64,000 nucleotides of DNA from JBHYDC01 sp051861205 (GCA_051861205.1 JBHYDC010000002.1:225405-289404); one strand, 5' to 3'; shown: positions 52,445-61,233, counted from the first letter of the stretch. Notes: a model not told the origin generated them from the sequence alone. Numbers and translations are program-made.

Positions 52445-53626
52445 ATGGTGCCGGGGATCTCGAATCGTGATCCTGTTATCTTATGTTTATCGCATCTGCG
52501 CTGGGATTTTGTCTTTCAAAGACCGCATCACATTCTAACGAGAGCAGCGAACACCTATCGGGTCTACTTTGTGGAGGAACCCGTTACAGCCGATAATGGC
52601 GCCAAGCAGCGCGTCCGCTTCGAGCAGCGGGGCGGCGTAACGGTCGTCGTTCCGGTTCTGCCACCGGTGATCACACCCGGCGAGGCGGCCGACGCGCAGC
52701 GCGGCATCATCGACCGCATCATGCGCGGCCATCGCGGCGCGCCGATCATCCTGTGGTACTACACACCGATGGCGCTCGCCTTTAGCGACCATCTGACTCC
52801 GGATCTCTGCGTCTACGACTGCATGGACGAGCTATCCGCTTTCCTCGGCGCGCCTAGCGCGATGACGTCGTTCGAGACCCGGCTGTTCGGCCGCGCCGAT
52901 CTCGTCTTCACCGGCGGTCCCAGTCTCTACGAGGCCAAGCGTCGCTGGCACCTTGACGTTCATGCTTTTCCAAGCAGCATCGACCGCGCCCATTTCGCGG
53001 TGGCGCGCGACAGGCAACTTCGCGAACCGCCGGATCAGGCGCCGGTCGCTCACCCACGAGTCGGCTATTTCGGGGTGATCGACGAGCGGATGGACCTCGA
53101 CCTCGTCGCCCGTCTGGCCGCGATCCGGCCGGAGTGGCATTTCGTCTTCCTCGGTCCCGTTGCCAAGATCGATCCGGCCTTATTGCCGAAGGCCGCCAAT
53201 CTATATTGGCTTGGCCCGAAGCGATACGAAGACCTGCCCGCCTATCTTCAAGGTTGGGACGCCGGGATCATGCCCTTCGCGCTGAACGCCGCGACCCGCT
53301 ACATCAGCCCGACGAAGACGCCGGAATATCTGGCGGCCGGAGTGCCCGTCGTCTCGACGCCGATCCGCGACGTGATCGCGCTTTACGGCGACCAGGGGCT
53401 GGTCGAAATCGCGGCCACCGCCGAGACCATGGCGACGGCCGTCGAGCGGTATCTCAAGCGGGATCGGGCGCCGTGGCGGAGCGCGATCGACCGCAAACTC
53501 GACGGACAGTCCTGGGACCGCACCTGGGCCGCCATGAATGCGCTTATCACACGGCGGCTGCGCCCTTCTGCGGCGGCCGTGGTGGCTCCCGTGCGACATG
53601 CGCCTCCTCGCCCTGTCGAGGTCTGA
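52445..53626 (+). CDS. Glycosyltransferase (GT1/GT4-like)
   Basis: A 393-residue cytosolic protein with two Rossmann-like halves. LCLSHLRWDFVFQRPHHIL at the N terminus and SPTKTPEYLAAGVPVVSTPI in the C-terminal donor site match a class of glycosyltransferases, often annotated near UDP-galactopyranose mutases. ATG at 52445 is five bases after GGAGGT; ATG 52442 and GTG 52430 are alternatives. Acceptor and sugar unknown. It precedes the flavoprotein gene by 58 bases. Confidence 0.8.
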   Translation: MVPGISNRDPVILCLSHLRWDFVFQRPHHILTRAANTYRVYFVEEPVTADNGAKQRVRFEQRGGVTVVVPVLPPVITPGEAADAQRGIIDRIMRGHRGAPIILWYYTPMALAFSDHLTPDLCVYDCMDELSAFLGAPSAMTSFETRLFGRADLVFTGGPSLYEAKRRWHLDVHAFPSSIDRAHFAVARDRQLREPPDQAPVAHPRVGYFGVIDERMDLDLVARLAAIRPEWHFVFLGPVAKIDPALLPKAANLYWLGPKRYEDLPAYLQGWDAGIMPFALNAATRYISPTKTPEYLAAGVPVVSTPIRDVIALYGDQGLVEIAATAETMATAVERYLKRDRAPWRSAIDRKLDGQSWDRTWAAMNALITRRLRPSAAAVVAPVRHAPPRPVEV

Positions 53627-53647
53627 ACCGCCGAGCAACAGGGGTGG

Positions 53648-53673
53648 GGAACACGAGGGACCTGCCCCTCGTT
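53648..53673 (+). promoter_or_regulatory. EcfG-type promoter match before the flavoprotein gene
   Basis: GGAAC (53648-53652), 17 bases, CGTT (53670-53673). The start codon is only about 12 bases after the -10-like element, so a transcript from here would be nearly leaderless. A 6-bp stem (CGAGGG / CCCTCG) lies in the spacer. Confidence 0.45.
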
Positions 53674-53684
53674 CCGGGACCATC

Positions 53685-54611
53685 ATGGCGCACCACGCGG
53701 ATTGCATCATCATCGGCGGCGGCCCGGCCGGGCTGATCGCGGCAACCTATCTCGGCCGGTTCCGGCGCCGTGTCGTGCTCGTCGACGCCGGTCGGAGCCG
53801 CGCGCGATGGATCCCGGTCAGCCATAACATTCCAGGCTTCCCCGCTGGCATTGCCGGCCCGGATCTGCTCGTGCTCCTGCGCGATCAGGCAAGCCGCTAC
53901 GCCCCTTCGATGATCGCCGGGCGGGTGGATGAACTCACGCATGCATCCGGCTGCTTCCATGCGGCAGGCGAGGGGATCGACGTGACCGCGCCCACCGTCA
54001 TCCTGGCGACCGGCATCGTCGATCTCGTGCCGGAAATGCCGCTGTTTGCGGCGGCGGTGAAGGTAGGCCGGGTGCGGCTCTGCCCGATCTGCGACGGCTA
54101 TGAGGCGACCGGCCAGCGCGTCGCGGTGGTCGGACCGGCTGACAAGGCGCTGCGGGAAGGCCGCTTTCTCCGCGCCTTCACGCATGACATCACGCTCGCC
54201 CGGCTCAGCGATCACGAGGCGTCGGCACCCGATCTGAACGGGGCGGCGAAGGCGGCGGGCCTCAAGCAAATCAGCGCCCCGCTACACACGTTGGAATTGC
54301 AGTGGGACGGCATCGCGCTCACGTTCCAGGATGGTGGCCGTTTCATTTTCGATACCGTCTACGCCGCGCTCGGTGCGCGCCCGCGCTCGGAACTGGGGGC
54401 AGGCCTCGGCGTTTTCAGCAACGCGGAGGGCTGTATCGAAACCGATCCCCACCAGCGCACGACGATCGCCGGGCTCTATGCCGCCGGCGATGTGGTGAAC
54501 GAACTCAACCAGATCGCCGTCGCCGCCGGACATGCGGCCATCGCGGCCACCGACGCGCATAACTGGCTCACGCAGCTTGAGGAGGGAACACCGCGCCCGT
54601 CGCGGGGTTGA
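53685..54611 (+). CDS. Thioredoxin-reductase-like NAD(P)/FAD oxidoreductase
   Basis: A 308-residue flavoprotein of the thioredoxin reductase fold: FAD motif IIIGGGPAGLIAATYLG (about 8-24), NIPGFPAGI, redox pair CPICDGYE near residue 131, and the C-terminal FAD stretch GLYAAGDVVNELNQIAVAAG. The active-site spacing is CxxC but with Pro-Ile rather than the usual Ala-Thr, marking a subgroup separate from canonical TrxB. Partner substrate unknown. Possibly stress-induced (promoter entry). Confidence 0.85.
   Translation: MAHHADCIIIGGGPAGLIAATYLGRFRRRVVLVDAGRSRARWIPVSHNIPGFPAGIAGPDLLVLLRDQASRYAPSMIAGRVDELTHASGCFHAAGEGIDVTAPTVILATGIVDLVPEMPLFAAAVKVGRVRLCPICDGYEATGQRVAVVGPADKALREGRFLRAFTHDITLARLSDHEASAPDLNGAAKAAGLKQISAPLHTLELQWDGIALTFQDGGRFIFDTVYAALGARPRSELGAGLGVFSNAEGCIETDPHQRTTIAGLYAAGDVVNELNQIAVAAGHAAIAATDAHNWLTQLEEGTPRPSRG
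54585..54609 (+). promoter_or_regulatory. EcfG-type promoter match before the DUF892 gene
   Basis: GGAAC (54585-54589), 16 bases, GGTT (54606-54609), with the DUF892 start 57 bases on. The element lies in the 3' end of the flavoprotein gene. Confidence 0.55.
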
Positions 54612-54666
54612 ACATGAACGGGCTGCGGGCCAAGCGATCTCAAACCATTTGAAACGGAGACTTGAA

Positions 54667-55170
54667 ATGGGCGTTTTCAGCCGAGATATCAAAACGATGG
54701 ACGACCTTTTCACCCATCAGCTCAAGGACGTTTACTACGCCGAAAATCGGATCGTGAAAGCGCTTCCCAAAATGATCCAGAAGGCGACATCGCCCGAGTT
54801 GAAGCAGGGCTTCGAGAAGCACTTGAGGGAAACCGAGACGCATGTATCGCGCCTTGAAGAGGTCTTCCGCCTTCAGGGCATACAGCCCGAAGCGGTGACC
54901 TGCCCGGCGATCGACGGCATCATCAAGGAAGCCGACGAGGTGGCCGGCGAGGTCGACGACAAGAATGTTCTCGATGCTGCCCTCGTTGCGGCGGCGCAGG
55001 CCGTGGAGCATTACGAAATCACCCGCTACGGCACGTTGGTCGCCTGGGCCAAAGAGCTTGGGCGCAGCGATATCGCCAATATCTTCAACCAGACATTGGC
55101 GGAAGAAAAGGCGACCGACGCAAAGCTGACCAAGCTTGCCGAAAGCCGCATCAACCGTACGGCCGCCTGA
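54667..55170 (+). CDS. DUF892 ferritin-like protein (YciE/YciF family)
   Basis: A 167-residue four-helix protein of the YciE/YciF type, with LFTHQLKDVYYAENRIVKALPKM-type iron-ligand positions and EHYEITRYGTLVAWAKEL. These proteins are markers of the general stress response in alphaproteobacteria and enterics; biochemical role uncertain. GGAG is 11 bases upstream of the ATG, and an EcfG-like promoter further up. A hairpin follows 26 bases after the stop. Confidence 0.88.
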   Translation: MGVFSRDIKTMDDLFTHQLKDVYYAENRIVKALPKMIQKATSPELKQGFEKHLRETETHVSRLEEVFRLQGIQPEAVTCPAIDGIIKEADEVAGEVDDKNVLDAALVAAAQAVEHYEITRYGTLVAWAKELGRSDIANIFNQTLAEEKATDAKLTKLAESRINRTAA

Positions 55171-55196
55171 CCGGACACCGGCAACGGCAAAAATGG

Positions 55197-55222
55197 CGGG
55201 GGCGGGCATCTCCCCGCCCCCG
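55197..55222 (+). terminator. Strong hairpin between DUF892 and BON genes
   Basis: CGGGGGCGGG (55197-55206), six-base loop, CCCGCCCCCG (55213-55222): perfect 10-bp stem, no T run downstream. It could end the DUF892 transcript or separate it from the BON gene. Confidence 0.7.
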
Positions 55223-55265
55223 GTCCGCAATGGACGAAAAGTCCTTCTCTTTTTGGGAGGTCACA

Positions 55266-55901
55266 ATGACGATTGGAGATTGGAACCACGATCGCTCTCT
55301 GGGAAACCGCAGCGGCGCGCAAGGCCGCTGGATGGGTGGCCCGGAAGACCGGGCGCGTATGCCGGAAGGGCCCTCATTCGCCGACCGCGGTGCCATATCC
55401 GGCCGCCCCCCGGCGATTCCCGGTGGCGGTTGGGGCGGCGGCTGGAGCCCTGAGGGCGACTGGTTCGACCGTGACGAGGGCCCTAACTATGGCGGGGGCG
55501 GAGCCTGGGGCTTGGAACCTGACCGCGAGCGGGGCTTCATCAAACGGGCGGCTGACGAGGTGGCGTCCTGGTTCGGCGACCGGAGCGCCGAACAGCGCCG
55601 GGAGATGGATCACCGGGGCCGGGGTCCTAAGGGCTATGTGAGGTCCGACGCCCGCATCGCCGAAGACGTCAACGAGCGCTTGAGCGACGACAATCTCGTC
55701 GATGCTTCGCAAATCGACGTCCAGGTGTCCGGCGGCGAGGTGACCCTCGCTGGAACGGTGACCGACCGCCGCCAGCGCCGCCGCGCGGAGGACTGCGCGG
55801 AAAGCGTTTCCGGCGTTCGCTATGTCCAGAACGATATCCGCGTCGAGGACCGTCAAATGGCCGTGTCGAGCCCGCAGCCGGGCGTATCGACGCGCCTTTG
55901 A
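55266..55901 (+). CDS. BON-domain protein with Gly/Arg-rich N terminus
   Basis: A 211-residue protein. The first half is rich in Gly, Asp, Arg and Pro (AIPGGGWGGGWSPEGDWFDRD) and looks disordered; the C-terminal half is a BON domain (about 125-195) with DARIAEDVNERLSDDNLVDAS and GGEVTLAGTVTDRRQRRRAED. No signal peptide is seen, unlike OsmY. BON proteins of this layout occur in rhizobial stress regulons. GGAGG lies six bases before the chosen ATG; ATG 55230 is less likely. Confidence 0.85.
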   Translation: MTIGDWNHDRSLGNRSGAQGRWMGGPEDRARMPEGPSFADRGAISGRPPAIPGGGWGGGWSPEGDWFDRDEGPNYGGGGAWGLEPDRERGFIKRAADEVASWFGDRSAEQRREMDHRGRGPKGYVRSDARIAEDVNERLSDDNLVDASQIDVQVSGGEVTLAGTVTDRRQRRRAEDCAESVSGVRYVQNDIRVEDRQMAVSSPQPGVSTRL

Positions 55902-55926
55902 ACCCGTGTGCGACAAACCCATGGGC

Positions 55927-55950
55927 GGGGCGGGTGCCGCCCCTCTTTTC
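55927..55950 (+). terminator. Probable rho-independent terminator after the BON gene
   Basis: GGGGCGG (55927-55933), GTG loop, CCGCCCC (55937-55943) followed by TCTTTTC. The short T run makes this a fair intrinsic terminator 25 bases past the BON stop. Confidence 0.75.
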
Positions 55951-55973
55951 GAAGCGCCGTAGGCGGAGGCTCC

Positions 55974-56633
55974 ATGATGCCTGATCAGATTCGCGAGGTT
56001 CAGATCGACCCCGTGGGACTTCCCGGCATCTTGGGTGTCCCGTCGGATCCGAGCGGCATCGTGCTGTTCGCCCATGGCAGCGGAAGCAGCCGGCTTTCGC
56101 CCCGTAACACACAGGTGGCGGCGGCGCTGCGCGAAATGGGCTTTGCGACCCTTCAATTCGATCTTCTCTTTCCAGAAGAGGAGAAGGACCGACACGCCGT
56201 CTTCAACATTCCGCTGCTATCGGAGCGCCTCACTCTGGCAACCGCTTGGGTGCGCCTTCAACCGGATCTGGCGGATTTGCCACTTGGCTATTTCGGGGCC
56301 AGCACCGGGGCAGCAGCGGCGCTCGTCGCGGCCTCGTCGGCCGATCTCGGCGTTCAGGCCATCGTTTCGCGCGGCGGGCGTCCGGATCTGGCGCGCGATG
56401 CGCTCGAACTCGTCACAGCGCCGACCCTGCTCATCGTCGGCGGCCTGGATGGTCCCGTGATCGGCCTCAACCAAGACGCGCTCGCCCGCCTTTCCGCACC
56501 GAAGCGGCTGGTGATCGTGCCCGGCGCCGGACACCTTTTCGAAGAGCCCGGCACATTGGAGGAAGTCATCCGGCATGCCGCCGGGTGGTTCTCCAACACC
56601 CTTCGGCTGAAGTCCGAGGAGGCGCGGCGATGA
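55974..56633 (+). CDS. Alpha/beta hydrolase (dienelactone hydrolase-like)
   Basis: A 219-residue cytosolic hydrolase with LFAHGSGSSRLSPRN (oxyanion region, about 32-46), nucleophile elbow GASTGAAAAL and C-terminal catalytic Asp/His candidates in IVGGLDG and PGAGHLFEEPG. Its stop overlaps the phosphoribosyltransferase start (ATGA). This pairing is also found as a single fused protein in other bacteria, so the two probably act on linked substrates, as yet unknown. ATG pair at 55974/55977; GGAGG lies eight bases upstream. Confidence 0.85.
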   Translation: MMPDQIREVQIDPVGLPGILGVPSDPSGIVLFAHGSGSSRLSPRNTQVAAALREMGFATLQFDLLFPEEEKDRHAVFNIPLLSERLTLATAWVRLQPDLADLPLGYFGASTGAAAALVAASSADLGVQAIVSRGGRPDLARDALELVTAPTLLIVGGLDGPVIGLNQDALARLSAPKRLVIVPGAGHLFEEPGTLEEVIRHAAGWFSNTLRLKSEEARR

Positions 56634-57352
56634 TCGAAAACCAAGCGATCCGGCAGGGCGACGCACGATTTCACGACCGCCGGGACGCCGGCCGCCGCCT
56701 CGCCGGGGTTCTGGCTACCATGGAACTGGCCGATCCGGTCGTCTTGGCGCTGCCGCGCGGCGGCGTTCCTGTTGCCTTCGAGGTCGCAAGGGGGCTGAAC
56801 GCTCCGCTTGATCTCTTGATGGTGCGCAAGATCGGCGCGCCGGGCTTTGAGGAATATGGCATCGGCGCGGTCGTGGATGGGGCGGATCCGCAGGTCGTGC
56901 TCAACGACGAGGCAGTGGCCTCGGTTCATCCGCCGAGCGGGTATGTCGAGCTTGAAACGCAGCGTCAGCTCCAGGAAATCGAGCGCCGGCGATCGCTTTA
57001 TCTCGGCGAACGCCAACCGGTGTCCGTGGCCCGCCGAACGGCCGTTGTCGTGGATGACGGCGTTGCGACCGGAGGGACGGCGCGCGCGGCTCTGCTTGCG
57101 CTGAAGAAGGCTGGAGCGCGGCGCGTTATCCTCGCCGTGCCCGTCGCGCCGCCGGATGTGATCGCGGATCTCGCAAAGCTTGCCGACGACGTCGTCTGCC
57201 TGAAGACGCCGCCCGACTTCCGGGCTGTGGGGCTGTATTACAACGACTTCAAGCAGACCGACGACCGCGAGGTCATCGATCTGCTCAGTGAAAGCCGGGT
57301 TAGGCTGGAGCGGGAAGCGCTGGCTGGCCTCAAGCGGCCGCCACACCCGTGA
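56630..57352 (+). CDS. Phosphoribosyltransferase family protein
   Basis: A 240-residue type-I PRTase-fold protein with the PRPP-binding loop AVVVDDGVATGGTARAAL (about 138-155), DRRDAGRRLAGVL and LALPRGGVPVAFEVA at the N terminus. This subgroup is usually unlinked to nucleotide salvage operons and may be regulatory or act on an unknown base. Coupled to the upstream hydrolase. Its 3' end overlaps the chemoreceptor gene tail-to-tail by 23 bases. Confidence 0.85.
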   Translation: MIENQAIRQGDARFHDRRDAGRRLAGVLATMELADPVVLALPRGGVPVAFEVARGLNAPLDLLMVRKIGAPGFEEYGIGAVVDGADPQVVLNDEAVASVHPPSGYVELETQRQLQEIERRRSLYLGERQPVSVARRTAVVVDDGVATGGTARAALLALKKAGARRVILAVPVAPPDVIADLAKLADDVVCLKTPPDFRAVGLYYNDFKQTDDREVIDLLSESRVRLEREALAGLKRPPHP

Positions 57353-59093
57353 GGAAGCGTTCGACCGAGGCGTTGAGGTCCCGGCTGCGGCCGGCAAGAT
57401 CCTCGGCCATCCGCGTCACCATTTCCGTCGGCCGGGTCACGCCGTTGATGGAGCTCGCCACCGCCGACATGTTTTCCGCCGCGCGCGTGGAGCCCGCCGA
57501 AGCATCCTGCGCCGCCCGCGAAATTTCCGACGTGGACGCCTGCTGCTGCTCGACCGCCGAAGCGATGCCGACCGAAGTTCGGTCGACCGCCGACACCGAC
57601 TGCGCGATTTCCTCAATGGCCTGAACAGTTTCGGCTGTCGCGGCCTGAATCGAGGTCACCTGCTGGGCGATTTCCTCGGTTGCCCGGTTGGTTTGCCCCG
57701 CAAGCGCCTTCACTTCCGACGCCACGACCGCAAAGCCGCGTCCAGCCACACCGGCACGGGCGGCTTCGATTGTTGCGTTCAGGGCGAGGAGGTTCGTCTG
57801 CGCTGCGATTTCCCGGATGAGCTCGACAACCGAACCGATCCGCCTTGACGTTTCGTCTAGTCCGGAAACGGCTCTGCGGGTCGCCTCGACCTTTGACGTG
57901 GCCACGGTGGCGGTTTCGCTGGAAATCGAGACCTGTTGAGCGATCATGTTGATCGATGCCGATAGCTGCTCGGTGGCGGCTGCCACGGCCTCGATCCCGT
58001 TGCGGGCATCGGTCGAGGCGTTGGTGGCGTTGCCGGAGGCGCCGAGCGTCGCGTTGGCGGCACCTACCAAGCTGGCTGCGGTGTCCCGAAGTGCGATGAC
58101 AGACTCGTTCATGCCTTCGGTCACCGCTTTGACGTCCCGGCGGAACCGCTCGATTTCGGCATCGATCGCTTTTTGACGGGCCGCCCGTCCACTGTCGGCC
58201 GCTTCCTGACTGGCGCGGAGCCGTTGGCGCTCGATCGCGTTTTGCTTGAACACCTGCAGCGCCGAAGCCATTTGGCCGATTTCCGCGCCGCGGTTGAGGT
58301 AGGGCAATTCGATATCCATCTGGTCGTCGGCCAGCTTGTGCATGGTCGCGGCGAGAACCGGGAGCGGGCGCGTCATGCCGCCGACGATGAAGTAGGCCAC
58401 GCCGGCGGAGAACAGGATCAGCAGCGCTCCGGCGATGAGGAAGCCGTTTCGAAGCACATGCAACTGGCTGGTGATATCCACTACGGGCACCGCAACATAG
58501 AGCAGCCCGGTGATCTTCCCTTCGGCTGAAATGGCGGGGATGTATCCGCTGATCGTGGCGTTTGTCGCATCGCCCGTCTCGGCCCATGCATTCGTTCCGG
58601 CAAAGAGCTTCGCCATGAGTGCCTCATCGGCCATCAGCGGCTCGCCTATGTCGCGGCTGCCCGTTTCGGCATTCTCAACGCCCGACGCTATGAAAAAATG
58701 CGGCGTGGTCGTGTCGCCCTTGGTCGTCCTCACCCAGCCCGGGCGGCTCTCGCCGACTTCAAAAAACGAATAGAGCCGAACCTTGGCTGCGGAGTAGCGC
58801 GCCATCTGTTCGACCGCCGTATGGATCATGACCTTCGCGACAACTACCGGCGTTTCCACCCAGGTGACGTTGCCCGCCTCGTCGGTCTTGACGACGACAC
58901 CGTTCTGATTGTCCGCCAGCACATTGGCGGAGACGCGGATGGCTGCATTCAATCGATCTAGCTTGGAAGCCTCGACTGTCCCCGATGCCACAGTCCAGGC
59001 CACGCCGCTCAGACAGATCAGAACGACGGCGACCAATCCTGTAACAACGGTAATGATTTGAAAACGCAGGCCGAACTTCCACGCACTTGTCAT
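57330..59093 (-). CDS. Methyl-accepting chemotaxis protein with periplasmic Cache domain
   Basis: A 587-residue chemoreceptor. TM1 about 11-35, periplasmic sensing region about 36-215 (single Cache-like, with RLYSFFEVGESRPGWVR-type spacing), TM2 about 218-240, HAMP about 240-295, then a coiled-coil signalling domain with the CheA/CheW tip motif QTNLLALNATIEAARAG. Start ATG 59093 follows GGAGGGG by seven bases. No CheR/CheB docking pentapeptide is seen at the C terminus. Ligand unknown. Confidence 0.92.
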   Translation of the reverse strand: MTSAWKFGLRFQIITVVTGLVAVVLICLSGVAWTVASGTVEASKLDRLNAAIRVSANVLADNQNGVVVKTDEAGNVTWVETPVVVAKVMIHTAVEQMARYSAAKVRLYSFFEVGESRPGWVRTTKGDTTTPHFFIASGVENAETGSRDIGEPLMADEALMAKLFAGTNAWAETGDATNATISGYIPAISAEGKITGLLYVAVPVVDITSQLHVLRNGFLIAGALLILFSAGVAYFIVGGMTRPLPVLAATMHKLADDQMDIELPYLNRGAEIGQMASALQVFKQNAIERQRLRASQEAADSGRAARQKAIDAEIERFRRDVKAVTEGMNESVIALRDTAASLVGAANATLGASGNATNASTDARNGIEAVAAATEQLSASINMIAQQVSISSETATVATSKVEATRRAVSGLDETSRRIGSVVELIREIAAQTNLLALNATIEAARAGVAGRGFAVVASEVKALAGQTNRATEEIAQQVTSIQAATAETVQAIEEIAQSVSAVDRTSVGIASAVEQQQASTSEISRAAQDASAGSTRAAENMSAVASSINGVTRPTEMVTRMAEDLAGRSRDLNASVERFLTGVAAA

Positions 59094-59323
59094 TTCATTG
59101 CCCCTCCAAGGCAAAACATGACAAAACATAGTGTTAACAGCTTTAAGAATGCGTTTAATACGAATGCCGCAACAGAGCTGCCGGCCTCCGCTCGATAGTG
59201 AGCAGGCAATCGGCGGGCGTCCCACTTCTTCTTCTCACTCGTTATTGACTGGGGATAGCGGGATAACTGGCGGCGCAGATCGATCTGCATCCGCCAGCCC
59301 TCTTTTCGCATCGCACGCCCGAA

Positions 59324-60607
59324 TTACGCATGCCCGAGGAAGAAGCGTACCATCTCGGCCGATGCGTCCGGCCCCTGCGGGTCGGTGTAGGATCCGCCGG
59401 CGTCCCCGCCCGACCAAGCATGCCCCGCCCCGTCAATAAGCCAATACTCAAGCACCGGGGCGCCCACGGCATCCTCCACGACGGTGCGCGTATAGCTGCG
59501 CCCGCCGGACGACCGCCCGCGCTCGGCACGCGGGCCGCCACCTTCGGGCTGGACGGCGTCAACGATCCGGATCGCGTTGGAGGGATGCACGGTCTGGTCC
59601 GAGCTGCCCTGAAACACCATGGTGCGGACGCCGGATTTTGCGCCTGCGCCGGTTCCTCGCACCGTTTGCGGCCCGCCCGCATCGCCCCGCATCGCCGCGA
59701 AGGCGGACATCACGTCATGGGCCGAGCGATAGGCCAAGCCGGAATGGACGCCGACGCCGGAGTAAAGCTCCGGATAGGTTTCGCCCATGACCACCGCCAT
59801 CGCCCCGCCCGCCGATAGCCCCGCGACGAACACACGGTCGCGTTCAAGGCCGTGCTCGGCCATAACCTCTTGGGTGATGCCGGCGATGATTGCAGGTTCC
59901 CCCAAGCCCCGCACCTGATGCGCGGGCGTGAACCAGTTCCAGCAGCCCGATGAGTTGGCCGACGCAATTTGATTGGGATAGACGACGAGAAGGCCATGGG
60001 CCTCCGCGAGCGCGTTCATGCCGGTGCCGCGCGCAAAATCATCCGCGTTCTGCGTGCAGCCGTGTAGCATCACCACAAGGCCGCGCGCCCGGCCGGCCAT
60101 TGATGCCGGACGGTAAAGCTTGTAGCCGCGCTCGCCCGCCGGACAAGCGAAAGGCCGGGCCGTAAAGAGCGCCCCCTCCGGGATCGGCGGCGGTGCCACG
60201 GGCCGCGCCTGTGCGGGGTGAATTTTGCCGAGCGGCGCAAACCCGCCCCCCGGCATCTTGGCATCGCGAAGAGCCTGAAGCACATCCCCCAGCGGCTGAC
60301 GCGAACGGGCCCCGCCGGCCAAACCGGCGATGTCATCGAATTTTGGGGCCGGCCCCGGCCGTTGCGGCGGGGGCGTCTTGGAACCCGCGCCGTCCTGGGC
60401 GCTGGATCGGCGGTTGACCTCGCCGGCGTCGTCCACTTGCTCCGCCTTCGGCGTGATATCGCGCGGTTCGGGACGGGCCGTCTCCGGGTGAGCCTGGGGC
60501 AGCGCACGACCCAGCACGTCTTGGATGGCCCGTGTCGCGTCCGCGAGGCTATGGCCCCGGGTCGCCGCGAAGGCCCGGCGCATGGCGGCTGCGAAATCAT
60601 GTTTCAT
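59324..60607 (-). CDS. PHB depolymerase-family esterase
   Basis: A 427-residue serine esterase of the extracellular PHB depolymerase/feruloyl esterase type. The first 130 residues are low complexity and Pro/Ala rich; the catalytic domain has VVMLHGCTQNADDFARGTGM, the nucleophile elbow GLSAGGAMA and the late YWLIDGAGHAWSGG. No signal peptide is evident at the chosen start. A palindromic repeat lies upstream. Confidence 0.88.
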   Translation of the reverse strand: MKHDFAAAMRRAFAATRGHSLADATRAIQDVLGRALPQAHPETARPEPRDITPKAEQVDDAGEVNRRSSAQDGAGSKTPPPQRPGPAPKFDDIAGLAGGARSRQPLGDVLQALRDAKMPGGGFAPLGKIHPAQARPVAPPPIPEGALFTARPFACPAGERGYKLYRPASMAGRARGLVVMLHGCTQNADDFARGTGMNALAEAHGLLVVYPNQIASANSSGCWNWFTPAHQVRGLGEPAIIAGITQEVMAEHGLERDRVFVAGLSAGGAMAVVMGETYPELYSGVGVHSGLAYRSAHDVMSAFAAMRGDAGGPQTVRGTGAGAKSGVRTMVFQGSSDQTVHPSNAIRIVDAVQPEGGGPRAERGRSSGGRSYTRTVVEDAVGAPVLEYWLIDGAGHAWSGGDAGGSYTDPQGPDASAEMVRFFLGHA

Positions 60608-60688
60608 GGGCTTGCGTATCCTTGGTCAGAGCATTTCCCGATCAGATGGATCATCGGATCGGAAAGAATGTCTCTACATTCAACAGCT

Positions 60689-60739
60689 TAGAGCGTTCCC
60701 TCGCCCGTCACCCGGCTTCTACTTGACGGAAACGCTCTA
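60689..60739. repeat. Palindromic intergenic repeat (TAGAGCGTT type)
   Basis: A 51-base element bounded by TAGAGCGTT and AACGCTCTA, of a kind common between genes in Rhizobiales. It lies between the esterase and the ribbon-helix-helix gene and could form a long imperfect hairpin. Confidence 0.7.
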
Positions 60740-60790
60740 GCTCGCCCCCTGCGCCGCGGTGGTTTCCTCTCGAACGAAGCTGCCGAACCG

Positions 60791-61207
60791 TCATTTTATG
60801 CGCGCCGACAGCGCCGTCTTGATCTCAGGACTGGCCTGAAGCGCCCCCAGCACCGTGATCGATCCGATCGTCGCGAGGGCCAGATCCACCGTTACGTCGG
60901 GTGCGATCCGCGCAAGCCCGACCACCTTCACATGCAACATCTCCCCCGCCGCCCTTGCCGCCTCCAACTCCGCCCGCTCAATGTCTCTGAGCCCCAACTC
61001 CAGCGTATGCCGCGCGATCGTGCGCGTCACCACATCGGCATGGGTGCCAAGCTGATTGCGGATGGCGGTCCGGATGAAGTCGGTCCGGTTGGAGTAGAAC
61101 CCCTCCTGAACCAAGAGATCGACCCGGCCAAGATCGACATAGCCGAGATTGATCGTGATCTTCTCACTCTCCCCGCCCCGCTCCCGAACCACCTGACCAC
61201 CGGTCAT
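60791..61207 (-). CDS. Ribbon-helix-helix (CopG-like) regulator
   Basis: A 138-residue protein with an N-terminal RHH fold (SEKITINLGYVDLGRVDLLV, then EGFYSNRTDFIRTAIRNQL), followed by a helical region ending with IARHTLELGLRDIERAELE and a C-terminal VTVDLALATIGSITVLGAL. Start ATG 61207 follows GGAGG by seven bases. An inverted repeat covers the bases just upstream and may be its own operator. Target unknown. Confidence 0.8.
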   Translation of the reverse strand: MTGGQVVRERGGESEKITINLGYVDLGRVDLLVQEGFYSNRTDFIRTAIRNQLGTHADVVTRTIARHTLELGLRDIERAELEAARAAGEMLHVKVVGLARIAPDVTVDLALATIGSITVLGALQASPEIKTALSARIK

Positions 61208-61217
61208 GAAGCAGCCT

Positions 61218-61233
61218 CCATCCATGTGGATGG
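61218..61233. promoter_or_regulatory. Inverted repeat before the RHH gene (possible autoregulatory operator)
   Basis: CCATCCA, TG, TGGATGG: a 7-bp inverted repeat whose minus-strand end runs into the GGAGG ribosome site. Binding by the product would mask translation and transcription starts. Confidence 0.45.
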
